A stretch of 5,314 bases of DNA from Crenotrichaceae bacterium (GCA_011322755.1 DRLZ01000219.1:1-5314), one strand, 5' to 3'. Positions 1-5,314 are shown, counted from the stretch's first letter. A program made the numbers and translations. Notes: generated by a model not told the origin, from the sequence alone.

Positions 1-379
1 CACTGTTTTACAGGACGACCAGATAAGAGAATTTTTTGGATGGATAACACCACAGTCCAGCAAGTTTTCACAATTGAATGTTACCTTATCCAGTTTGCCA
101 ATGAATAAAGGTAAAAAATTCAGAATGACCACCAGTACGCATGGCAGCCCTCGGGCGATTGTGCCAATCGGAGTGTATGAAGCGATGATGCCGCTGGATT
201 TGCACCCGACACCACTGATTAAGGCAATGATCGTTGGAGATACAGATACCGCATTGCAACTTGGCTGTCTGGAACTTGATGAAGAAGATCTTGCTTTGTG
301 TACCTTTGCTGATCCGGGAAAGCATGATTTTGGTCCGGTTTTACGAACTAATCTTACTCAAATCGAGAAGGAAGGATAA
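1..379 (+). CDS. nqrA: Na+-NQR subunit A, C-terminal part (5' end missing)
   Basis: This is the 3' end of the gene for NqrA, the peripheral cytoplasmic subunit of the sodium-pumping NADH:quinone oxidoreductase, which lies against NqrB and helps form the quinone site. The reading frame is open from base 2 (base 1 belongs to the preceding codon) and gives about 125 residues before the TAA at 377-379. The family is roughly 445-450 residues long, so only the last quarter or so is present. Recognisable family stretches are REFFGWITP near the start, then KAMIVGDTD, GCLELDEEDLALCTF and PGKHDFGPVLR close to the C-terminus, ending IEKEG. An internal TTG at 74 could be mistaken for a start, but the frame and homology continue upstream of it. 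The stop codon overlaps the nqrB ATG by one base (TAATG), so the two genes are probably translationally coupled. Identity is very secure from sequence pattern and gene context. Confidence 0.96.
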   Translation, partial: TVLQDDQIREFFGWITPQSSKFSQLNVTLSSLPMNKGKKFRMTTSTHGSPRAIVPIGVYEAMMPLDLHPTPLIKAMIVGDTDTALQLGCLELDEEDLALCTFADPGKHDFGPVLRTNLTQIEKEG

Positions 380-1584
380 TGTCAGCAACACGGCGATTTC
401 TTGATTCTTTACGCCCTCACTTTGTTGAAGGCGGTCGACTGGTAAAGTTTTATGCGATCTATGAAATGGTCGATACCTTTATCTACACCCCAGGTGAACG
501 TGCTGGTGGAACAGTTCATGTGCGCGATATCATCGATCTCAAACGGGCAATGACGTATGTTGTTATTGCGACAGTTTTTTGTGTGTTGATGGCTTGTTAC
601 AACACGGGCTATCAGGCAAATGTCGCATTAGCCGACACAGGAGCCGGGTCGATTGACAACTGGCGTAGCCTGATAATGAATATGCTTGGTTATAGTGCCA
701 GTAACCCGCTTTCCAATTTTGTTCATGGGTTGTTGTATTTTTTGCCAATTTATATTGTTACCCTCGCAATTGGTGGTATCTGGGAAGTTCTGTTCGCAGT
801 AGTGCGTAAACATGACGTGAATGAAGGTTTTCTTGTCACCTCCATGCTCTATGCCTTGATTCTCCCGCCCACCATCCCCTTGTGGCAGGTTGCCTTAGGG
901 ATTTCGTTTGGTGTAGTGATTGGCAAGGAAGTTTTTGGTGGTACGGGCAAGAATTTTCTCAATCCAGCATTAACCGGGCGTGCTTTTTTGTATTTTGCCT
1001 ATCCAGCCTATATGTCAGGTGACTCTGTCTGGGTTGCAGTTGATGGTTATAGCGGAGCGACTCCGCTCGGTCTTGCTGCAACAGGAGGAATGGACGCAAT
1101 CTATCAATCAGGAATCACCTGGTTTCAAAGTTTTATGGGTTTTATCCCGGGCTCTATTGGTGAAACATCAACACTGGCATGCTTGATTGGTGCGGCGTTT
1201 CTGATGATAACCAGAATTGGTTCATACCGGATCATATTTGGCGTTTTTCTTGGTATGGTTGCAACCAGTCTCTTGTTCAATATACTCGGTAGTGAAACCA
1301 ACCCAATGTTTGCCATGCCATGGTATTGGCATCTGGTTGTTGGTGGTTTTGCCTTTGGTATGACTTATATGGCAACAGATCCGGTCAGCGCAGCACAAAC
1401 TGATCCTGGACGATGGATTTATGGATTTTTAATCGGCATGATGACGGTGCTGATACGAGTGGTTAATCCTGCATATCCTGAAGGTATCATGCTTGCAATT
1501 TTGTTTGTGAATATTTTTGCGCAGTTGATAGACTACGCTGTTATTCAGGTGAATATTCGTAGAAGGGCGAAACGATATGTCTAA
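379..1584 (+). CDS. nqrB: Na+-NQR subunit B, membrane subunit with covalent FMN
   Basis: NqrB is the large inner-membrane subunit. It carries a covalent FMN, binds riboflavin, forms the ubiquinone site and is part of the Na+ path. The 401-residue protein is slightly shorter than the V. cholerae one (about 415). The flavinylation motif DGYSGAT lies at residues 222-228, making T228 the expected phosphoester-FMN residue. The quinone-site glycine pair reported from korormicin work (Gly140/141 in Vibrio) aligns with G132-G133 in IGGIWEVLFA. E136, D334 and D385 appear to correspond to acidic residues implicated in Na+ binding in Vibrio; this alignment is from memory. Other family blocks are HVRDIIDLKR (47-56), LPPTIPLWQVALGISFG (162-178), GKEVFGGTGKNFLNPALTGR (182-201) and YMATDPVSA (330-338). 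Many hydrophobic segments fit a ten-helix protein with a cytoplasmic N-terminus. The ATG is preceded by purine-rich AGAAGGAAGGA at 366-376. Its end overlaps nqrC by 8 nt. Confidence 0.98.
   Translation: MSATRRFLDSLRPHFVEGGRLVKFYAIYEMVDTFIYTPGERAGGTVHVRDIIDLKRAMTYVVIATVFCVLMACYNTGYQANVALADTGAGSIDNWRSLIMNMLGYSASNPLSNFVHGLLYFLPIYIVTLAIGGIWEVLFAVVRKHDVNEGFLVTSMLYALILPPTIPLWQVALGISFGVVIGKEVFGGTGKNFLNPALTGRAFLYFAYPAYMSGDSVWVAVDGYSGATPLGLAATGGMDAIYQSGITWFQSFMGFIPGSIGETSTLACLIGAAFLMITRIGSYRIIFGVFLGMVATSLLFNILGSETNPMFAMPWYWHLVVGGFAFGMTYMATDPVSAAQTDPGRWIYGFLIGMMTVLIRVVNPAYPEGIMLAILFVNIFAQLIDYAVIQVNIRRRAKRYV
1051..1067 (+). repeat. Perfect 7-bp inverted repeat over the NqrB flavinylation codons
   Basis: AGCGGAG (1051-1057) is followed by a 3-base loop CGA and then its exact reverse complement CTCCGCT (1061-1067). 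The stem is G+C-rich in an otherwise moderate-G+C gene and covers codons 225-230, that is SGAT plus the next two residues, including the FMN-bearing T228. No T tract follows, so it is not a terminator. Whether it has any role in the mRNA is unknown, and chance is a reasonable explanation. Confidence 0.5.
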
Positions 1585-2482
1585 AAAGGATACCCCAATG
1601 AATTCCAGTCAAAACAGCGGGAGCGGCTATAAACAAAAGTTAGATGCTTTGCTGGGCAAAATTCGCTCATTGCCCAATGACAGCCTTGAAAAAACAATTG
1701 CAGTCGCTGTCGGTGTGAGCTTGTTTTGTGCCGTATTCGTTTCCTTGTCTGCGGTTGCTTTAAGGCCGCTTCAAGTTGCCAATAAGAAACTTGATATCGA
1801 TAAAAACATTGTTACTGTTGCCGGTCTTATTTCTGAATCTGAAGCAGGTGAAGCTGATCTGGTTCGTAAGGCGTTAACGAGTATTGAAACCAGAATTGTT
1901 GATCTTGAAACTGGCGAATTTACCGATGCAATTGACGTTAATGCATTTGATGCAAGAAAAGCAGCCGGTGATCCTGAGCTCGGAATGGAAATTCCACGAC
2001 AAGATGATGTTGCACATATCAAACGCAGAGCAAAGTATGCAAAAGTGTATCTTGTGAAGGGCGATGGAAAGGACAAACTGGATGCGTTAATTCTTCCTGT
2101 GAGCGGGTATGGGCTCTGGTCAACAATGTATGGTTTTCTGGCATTGGAAGCGGATGGGGAGACCGTACGCGGTATCAACTTCTACGATCAGGCAGAAACA
2201 CCGGGTCTCGGTGGTGAAGTCGTTAATCCAAAATGGCGAGCCATCTGGAAGGGCAAGAAAATATTTAACAAGCAAGGTGAACCTGTGCTTGGGTTGATAA
2301 AAGGCAACGTCGATCCGTCCAAACCGGGTTCAGAATATCAGGTTGATGGTCTTGCTGGTGCAACACTGACAAGTCAAGGCGTCAGTAATCTAATCAAGTA
2401 CTGGTTGGGAGAAAGTGGTTTTGGACCCTTTCTAGAGAAATTTAAACAATCTAAACCTAAAACGCTGGAAGGTGCAGCATGA
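1577..2482 (+). CDS. nqrC: Na+-NQR subunit C, covalent-FMN periplasmic subunit
   Basis: NqrC passes electrons from the NqrD/NqrE iron-sulfur centre through a covalently bound FMN to NqrB. One N-terminal membrane segment is visible at about residues 39-62 (KTIAVAVGVSLFCAVFVSLS), followed by a periplasmic FMN-binding domain. The hallmark block GYGLWSTMYGFLAL (177-190) and FYDQAETPGLGGEV (202-215) are intact. The flavinylation motif is DGLAGAT at 257-263, so T263 should carry FMN. The fourth position is Ala rather than the more usual Ser or Thr. At 301 residues it is longer than Vibrio NqrC (about 257): most of the difference is a polar extension of roughly 29 residues before the membrane segment, plus small internal or C-terminal additions. 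The first ATG overlaps nqrB by 8 nt and has AGAAGGG 9 bases upstream. A second in-frame ATG at 1598 (residue 8) has its own AAGGA, so the start is not settled. The stop overlaps nqrD. Confidence 0.97.
   Translation: MSKKDTPMNSSQNSGSGYKQKLDALLGKIRSLPNDSLEKTIAVAVGVSLFCAVFVSLSAVALRPLQVANKKLDIDKNIVTVAGLISESEAGEADLVRKALTSIETRIVDLETGEFTDAIDVNAFDARKAAGDPELGMEIPRQDDVAHIKRRAKYAKVYLVKGDGKDKLDALILPVSGYGLWSTMYGFLALEADGETVRGINFYDQAETPGLGGEVVNPKWRAIWKGKKIFNKQGEPVLGLIKGNVDPSKPGSEYQVDGLAGATLTSQGVSNLIKYWLGESGFGPFLEKFKQSKPKTLEGAA
1586..1590 (+). promoter_or_regulatory. Possible ribosome binding site for an alternative nqrC start at 1598
   Basis: AAGGA at 1586-1590 sits 7 bases before the in-frame ATG at 1598-1600, an ideal Shine-Dalgarno spacing. 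The first ATG at 1577 has AGAAGGG at 1561-1567 with a 9-base gap, also workable. Using 1598 would remove seven residues and eliminate the overlap with nqrB (gap of 13 bases after its TAA at 1582-1584). I kept 1577 for the gene because both sites are usable and overlap is typical of this operon. Confidence 0.4.
2467..2472 (+). promoter_or_regulatory. Ribosome binding site of nqrD
   Basis: GGAAGG, six bases before the ATG at 2479, is a strong Shine-Dalgarno sequence lying within the last nqrC codons. It supports the long form of NqrD, with its N-terminal extension, rather than a shorter product from an internal TTG or GTG. Confidence 0.75.
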
Positions 2483-3198
2483 GCGCAGTAAGCGAAAATG
2501 AAATAACAGGCTTGATCGATGAGATTAAAGCCAATCAAGATGAGATAAAACAGGTCGTACGAGAACCACTCGTAGATAACAACCCGATTACATTACAGGT
2601 GTTGGGTATTTGCTCTGCACTTGCGGTCACCTCACAACTCAGCACAACATTAACGATGTGTGTGGCGTTGACTGCGGTCACCGCGTTTTCAAGTGCTTCG
2701 ATCAGCTTGATCAGGAATCACATCCCCTCAAGTATTCGTATCATAGTCCAAATGACAATTATTGCTTCACTCGTTATTGTTGTTGATCAGATATTAAAAG
2801 CATTTGCTTATGACATAGCAAAATCCTTGTCAGTGTTCGTTGGCTTGATTATTACCAATTGTATCGTGATGGGACGCGCTGAAGCCTATGCAATGAAAAA
2901 TCCACCAGTCATGAGCTTTTTTGATGGTGTCGGCAACGGTCTTGGATATAGTCTGATTCTTGTTATTGTTGCTGTTATCAGAGAGCTGCTTGGTTCCGGA
3001 AAACTGCTTGGTTATACCATCTTGCCTACTGTTCAGGATGGCGGATGGTATGTCCCGAATGGACTGTTACTGCTTCCGCCAAGTGCTTTTTTCATTATTG
3101 GCTTAATGATCTGGTGTTTTCGGACATGGAAGCCTGAACAACTGGAACAGGCCGATTTCAAAATCATGCCAGCACATAGCTCTGAGGGTGGTCACTGA
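2479..3198 (+). CDS. nqrD: Na+-NQR subunit D, membrane subunit sharing a 2Fe-2S centre
   Basis: NqrD is a six-helix inner-membrane protein that, with the inverted homologue NqrE, holds an intramembrane 2Fe-2S centre passing electrons across the membrane. The two expected ligands are C45 (in LQVLGICSALAV) and C128 (in LIITNCIVMGRAEAYA), matching Vibrio Cys29 and Cys112 with a constant offset of 16. Other family blocks are LIRNHIPSSIRIIVQM (77-92), DGVGNGLGYS (149-158), RELLGSGKLLG (168-178) and GGWYVPNGLLLL (188-199). The protein has 239 residues against about 210 in Vibrio. The excess is an acidic, Glu/Asp/Lys/Gln-rich N-terminal extension of about 16 residues and a C-terminal tail of about 13 after the KPEQ motif, ending in SSEGGH. 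It is related to RnfE, but the operon context and sequence assign it to NQR. The start overlaps the nqrC stop as ATGA, and the stop overlaps the nqrE ATG as TGATG. Confidence 0.97.
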   Translation: MSAVSENEITGLIDEIKANQDEIKQVVREPLVDNNPITLQVLGICSALAVTSQLSTTLTMCVALTAVTAFSSASISLIRNHIPSSIRIIVQMTIIASLVIVVDQILKAFAYDIAKSLSVFVGLIITNCIVMGRAEAYAMKNPPVMSFFDGVGNGLGYSLILVIVAVIRELLGSGKLLGYTILPTVQDGGWYVPNGLLLLPPSAFFIIGLMIWCFRTWKPEQLEQADFKIMPAHSSEGGH

Positions 3199-3806
3199 TG
3201 GAAAGTTTAATCAGTTTATTTGTTAAATCGGTTTTTGTTGAAAATCTAGCGCTCGCTTTTTTTCTGGGAATGTGTACATTCCTGGCGGTGTCCAAAAAAA
3301 TATCAACAGCGATTGGGCTGGGAATTGCGGTGTTAATCGTTCTTGCGATCACAGTTCCAGTAAATAACTTGATCTATAATGCCTTGCTGCGTGAAGGCGC
3401 TTTGAGCTGGGCAGGTCTGGAACAAGCTGACCTGAGTTTTCTTGTGTTGCTTGCGAGCATTGGAGTAATAGCGGCACTGGTACAGATACTGGAAATGATT
3501 CTGGATAAATTTTTCCCGTCACTCTATCACGCGCTTGGTATCTTTCTGCCTTTGATTACAGTGAACTGTGCAATTCTTGGTGGCAGTCTATTCATGATTG
3601 AACGTGATTATAATTTTACCGAAAGTGTGGTCTATGGCGTTGGTGCTGGTTTTGGCTGGATGCTTGCGATCACTGCAATGGCGGGTGTAAGAGAAAAATT
3701 AAAATACAGTGACATGCCAAAAGGGCTTCAGGGACTTGGTAGCGCATTTATCATTGTCGGGTTGATGTCACTTGGGTTTATGGCATTCTCCGGTATACAA
3801 CTGTAA
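3198..3806 (+). CDS. nqrE: Na+-NQR subunit E, membrane subunit sharing a 2Fe-2S centre
   Basis: NqrE is the second six-helix membrane subunit around the intramembrane 2Fe-2S centre and is homologous to RnfA. The iron ligands are C26 (in FFLGMCTFLAVSKK) and C124 (in LPLITVNCAILGGS), corresponding to Vibrio Cys26 and Cys120. E99, in ALVQILEMILDKFFP, appears equivalent to Vibrio Glu95, reported to affect Na+ uptake (from memory). At 202 residues it is about four longer than the Vibrio protein. The extra residues fall in the loop around residues 64-78, between SVPVNN-type helix 2 and the DLSFL segment. The C-terminus FSGIQL is typical of the family. The ATG shares one base with the nqrD stop, and GAGGGTGG at 3184-3191 serves as the ribosome binding site. 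The TAA at 3804-3806 is followed by a 9-base gap to the preferred nqrF start. Confidence 0.97.
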   Translation: MESLISLFVKSVFVENLALAFFLGMCTFLAVSKKISTAIGLGIAVLIVLAITVPVNNLIYNALLREGALSWAGLEQADLSFLVLLASIGVIAALVQILEMILDKFFPSLYHALGIFLPLITVNCAILGGSLFMIERDYNFTESVVYGVGAGFGWMLAITAMAGVREKLKYSDMPKGLQGLGSAFIIVGLMSLGFMAFSGIQL

Positions 3807-3809
3807 GGA
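3805..3809 (+). promoter_or_regulatory. Ribosome binding site that fixes the nqrF start
   Basis: AAGGA overlaps the nqrE stop codon and ends six bases before ATG 3816, a normal spacing. The upstream in-frame TTG at 3810 abuts this site directly, leaving no spacer, and so is very unlikely to be used. The site therefore selects the 406-residue form of NqrF. Confidence 0.8.
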
Positions 3810-3815
3810 TTGGTA

Positions 3816-5036
3816 ATGATTGAGATAATTCTAGGGGTCATTTTATTCACAGTCATTGTACTGGCTTTAGTGATGATTATCCTCGGTGCCAAGTCAAAAC
3901 TTGTTGCTTCGGGTAATGTTGAAATTGAAATCAACGGTGAGAAAAAAATTAGCGTACCGGTTGGTGCCAAGCTTCTCAACGCACTATCGGATTCCCAGCT
4001 TTTTGTGTCTTCCGCATGTGGTGGTGGCGGTACCTGCGGACAATGTACAGTCAAGGTACTTGAAGGTGGAGGCGAACTTCTTCCAACCGAAGAGACGCAT
4101 ATTTCCAAACGTGAAGCAAAAGAAGGCGTTCGACTTTCCTGTCAGGTCGCTGTCAAGGAGCCGATGAAAATCGAAGTCCCTGAAGAAGTTTTCGGGGTAA
4201 AAAAATGGAATTGTAAAGTCCGTTCTAATCACAATGTTGCCACTTTTATCAAGGAACTTGTTCTGGATTTACCTGATGGCGATACCATTGATTTTAGGGC
4301 AGGGGGTTTTATTCAGATTGAATGCCCGCCACATACGGTTCATTACAAAGATTTTATTGTAGAAGAAGAATTCCGTGAGGATTGGGACAAGTTTGATTTG
4401 TGGAGATATGTGTCTACTGTCACTCAACCTGTTGTACGTGCTTATTCAATGGCTAATTATCCTGAAGAGAATGATCTTGTGATGCTAAATGTAAGAATTG
4501 CATCACCACCTCCTGGACGAAGTGATGTTCCTCCAGGCATTATGTCATCGTATATTTTCAACTTGAAACCTGGTGATGATGTCGTGATATCAGGTCCTTA
4601 TGGTGAGTTCTTTGCTAAAGAGACTGATAACGAGATGGTGTTTATCGGTGGTGGCGCGGGTATGGCACCAATGCGATCACATATCTTCGATCAATTAATG
4701 CGTATCAAAACAAAACGTAAAATGTCATTCTGGTACGGTGCCAGAAGCAAGCGTGAGATGTTTTATGTCGATCATTTCGACAAGCTTGCCAAACAACATG
4801 AGAATTTTGACTGGCATGTTGCATTATCTGATCCGCAGCCGGACGATAACTGGGATGGCTATACCGGTTTTATCCATGATGTTGTACTCAAAAACTATTT
4901 ACAGAATCATCCTGCCCCTGAAGATGTCGAATACTATCTTTGCGGCCCACCAATGATGAACAGCGCTGTCATCAATATGCTTCACGATCTTGGTGTTGAA
5001 GATGAGAATATCGCGCTGGATGATTTTGGCGGATAG
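3816..5036 (+). CDS. nqrF: Na+-NQR subunit F, NADH dehydrogenase subunit
   Basis: NqrF is the electron-input subunit: it oxidises NADH with FAD and hands electrons to a 2Fe-2S centre. Residues 2-24 form one N-terminal membrane anchor. A plant-type ferredoxin domain follows (about 33-126), with cluster ligands C68, C74, C77 and C109 in SACGGGGTCGQC and SCQVAV. The FAD-binding domain (about 130-265) shows RAYS at 208-211 and the GPYGEFF turn at 260-266. The NADH-binding domain (about 272-406) has GGGAGMAPMRSH (278-289), WYGARSKREMFY (306-317) and CGPPMM (376-381). The protein ends LDDFGG, with F404 as the expected aromatic shield of the flavin. The length of 406 residues matches the family (about 408). 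I chose ATG 3816 over TTG 3810 because AAGGA at 3805-3809 is correctly spaced only for the ATG, and MIEIILGVILF resembles known N-termini. Its 3' end probably overlaps apbE. Confidence 0.97.
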   Translation: MIEIILGVILFTVIVLALVMIILGAKSKLVASGNVEIEINGEKKISVPVGAKLLNALSDSQLFVSSACGGGGTCGQCTVKVLEGGGELLPTEETHISKREAKEGVRLSCQVAVKEPMKIEVPEEVFGVKKWNCKVRSNHNVATFIKELVLDLPDGDTIDFRAGGFIQIECPPHTVHYKDFIVEEEFREDWDKFDLWRYVSTVTQPVVRAYSMANYPEENDLVMLNVRIASPPPGRSDVPPGIMSSYIFNLKPGDDVVISGPYGEFFAKETDNEMVFIGGGAGMAPMRSHIFDQLMRIKTKRKMSFWYGARSKREMFYVDHFDKLAKQHENFDWHVALSDPQPDDNWDGYTGFIHDVVLKNYLQNHPAPEDVEYYLCGPPMMNSAVINMLHDLGVEDENIALDDFGG

Positions 5037-5314
5037 TCATTGTCTACTGATAAGCAAGAGAGTAACAGTCAGTTTTCTGTTGCTCTTTTTTTTATTCCAG
5101 ATCATTTCGTGTTCCAGCCAAAGCCAACGGTCGCAGTGGGTGCTTCGCGGTTCAACAATGGGAACGAGCTGGTCAGTCAAGGTTATTATTAGTGCAGACT
5201 ACACTCAGTTAACGAAACAACAGTTAAATGAGAAAATCAGCTCTGAGTTAGAACGAGTTGATCTTTTGTTCTCGACTTATCGTAAGGATTCCGAATTATC
5301 GAAGTTTAACCAGA
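5020..5314 (+). CDS. apbE: FAD:protein FMN transferase (ApbE), N-terminal part, lipoprotein
   Basis: The open frame running off the right edge encodes the first 98 or so residues of ApbE, which uses FAD to attach FMN to the threonines of NqrB and NqrC outside the cytoplasm. Counting from ATG 5020, residues 13-14 are Lys-Arg, 15-30 are very hydrophobic, and IISC with C31 is a plausible lipobox followed by a polar SSQSQRSQ stretch, so a membrane-anchored lipoprotein is expected. The family's N-terminal signature GSTMGTSWSVKV is at 44-55, and LERVDLLFSTYRKDSELSKFNQ-type sequence occupies 77-98. The family is normally about 330-350 residues, so about a quarter is visible. The start is uncertain. 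ATG 5020 overlaps nqrF by 17 nt and has only a weak upstream purine stretch; TTG 5026 and CTG 5047 are in-frame alternatives. A terminator-like hairpin lies inside the signal-peptide codons. The apbE gene directly after nqrF is a common gammaproteobacterial arrangement, often followed by nqrM. Confidence 0.92.
   Translation, partial: MILADSHCLLISKRVTVSFLLLFFLFQIISCSSQSQRSQWVLRGSTMGTSWSVKVIISADYTQLTKQQLNEKISSELERVDLLFSTYRKDSELSKFNQ
5059..5093 (+). terminator. Intrinsic terminator-like hairpin after nqrF, inside apbE
   Basis: AGAGTAACAG (5059-5068) can pair with CTGTTGCTCT (5077-5086) over ten base pairs, nine Watson-Crick and one U-G, around an 8-base loop. An unbroken run of eight T residues (5086-5093) follows, the first of which closes the stem. 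The AAG just before the stem can pair with part of the T run. This is the standard form of a Rho-independent terminator, beginning 23 bases after the nqrF stop. It also lies within the apbE frame, where the T run encodes part of the hydrophobic signal segment. It may act as an attenuator that lowers apbE expression relative to the nqr genes. Stem G+C content is modest, so efficiency cannot be judged by eye. Confidence 0.7.

Noticed and set aside
74..379. Separate small gene starting at TTG 74
   Set aside because: The same frame is open to the left edge and the residues before 74 (REFFGWITP region) match NqrA, so this is an internal codon of the truncated nqrA.
1771..2178. Minus-strand open frame of 135 codons opposite nqrC
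   Set aside because: It lies wholly opposite a well-recognised gene, resembles no known family in its Ser/Ala/Thr-rich translation, and has no operon context. It is a shadow of nqrC codon usage.
2622..2682. Ten-base direct repeat TGCGGTCACC at 2622-2631 and 2673-2682
   Set aside because: Both copies encode Ala-Val-Thr in hydrophobic helices of NqrD. Only two copies 51 bases apart, with no flanking symmetry, suggest chance rather than a binding site.
3294..3300. A7 runs in nqrE (3294-3300) and nqrF as possible frameshift or slippage sites
   Set aside because: They encode conserved Lys-Lys positions (SKKI, EKKI, VKKW), the phase is not that of a canonical slippery heptamer, and the frames on both sides match the families without a shift.
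2479..3806. Rnf complex genes (RnfE/RnfA) instead of nqrD/nqrE
   Set aside because: NqrD and NqrE are homologous to RnfE and RnfA, but neighbouring nqrA, nqrB, nqrC and the NADH-oxidising nqrF, which Rnf lacks in this form, settle the assignment.
3728..4108. Minus-strand open frame of 126 codons opposite the nqrE-nqrF junction
   Set aside because: Its low-complexity Pro/Ser/Thr-rich translation is the antisense of the Gly-rich ferredoxin motif and the hydrophobic segments. There is no supporting evidence for expression.
5086..5093. T8 tract in apbE as a phase-variation switch
   Set aside because: Eight T residues is short for phase variation and the tract is better explained as the U tract of the adjoining hairpin. 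No other contingency-locus features are present.
1..5314. A previously undescribed system
   Set aside because: Every long open frame on the + strand is a recognisable Na+-NQR subunit or ApbE, with cofactor residues intact. There are no mobile elements, CRISPR repeats, RNA genes or unexplained intergenic stretches.

Overview
The window is an almost gap-free piece of the operon for the sodium-pumping NADH:quinone oxidoreductase (Na+-NQR). In order on the + strand it holds the 3' end of nqrA, complete nqrB, nqrC, nqrD, nqrE and nqrF, and the 5' end of apbE, which encodes the flavin transferase that attaches FMN to NqrB and NqrC. Nothing convincing is encoded on the minus strand. Base composition is moderate (mid-40s % G+C by eye). 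The gene order, the subunit sequences and the adjacent lipoprotein-type ApbE point to a gammaproteobacterium, probably marine or halotolerant. Genus cannot be fixed from the sequence alone.

Layout: nqrA tail (1-379), nqrB (379-1584), nqrC (1577-2482), nqrD (2479-3198), nqrE (3198-3806), nqrF (best start 3816, end 5036), apbE (probable start 5020, running off the window at 5314). Junctions overlap by 1, 8, 4 and 1 nt, then a 9-nt gap before nqrF, and a probable 17-nt overlap into apbE. This is a single translationally coupled unit. No non-coding stretch reaches 300 bases, and the promoter must lie upstream of nqrA, outside the window.

How the parts work together (established for the family): NqrF oxidises NADH through FAD and a 2Fe-2S centre. 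Electrons cross the membrane through a 2Fe-2S centre held by four cysteines of NqrD and NqrE, pass to the covalent FMN of NqrC, then to the covalent FMN and riboflavin of NqrB, and finally to ubiquinone, while Na+ is exported. All cofactor residues I could look for are present: four NqrF cysteines, two each in NqrD and NqrE, and the FMN threonines of NqrB (T228) and NqrC (T263).

Points worth a second look: a strong intrinsic-terminator-like hairpin with an 8-T tract lies inside the signal-peptide coding region of apbE; NqrC has Ala where the flavinylation motif usually has Ser/Thr; NqrC and NqrD carry N-terminal extensions; a perfect 7-bp inverted repeat covers the NqrB flavinylation codons; and the Shine-Dalgarno sequence places the nqrF start at ATG 3816, not the upstream TTG. 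I see no previously undescribed system here. This is a conserved respiratory operon with some local peculiarities.
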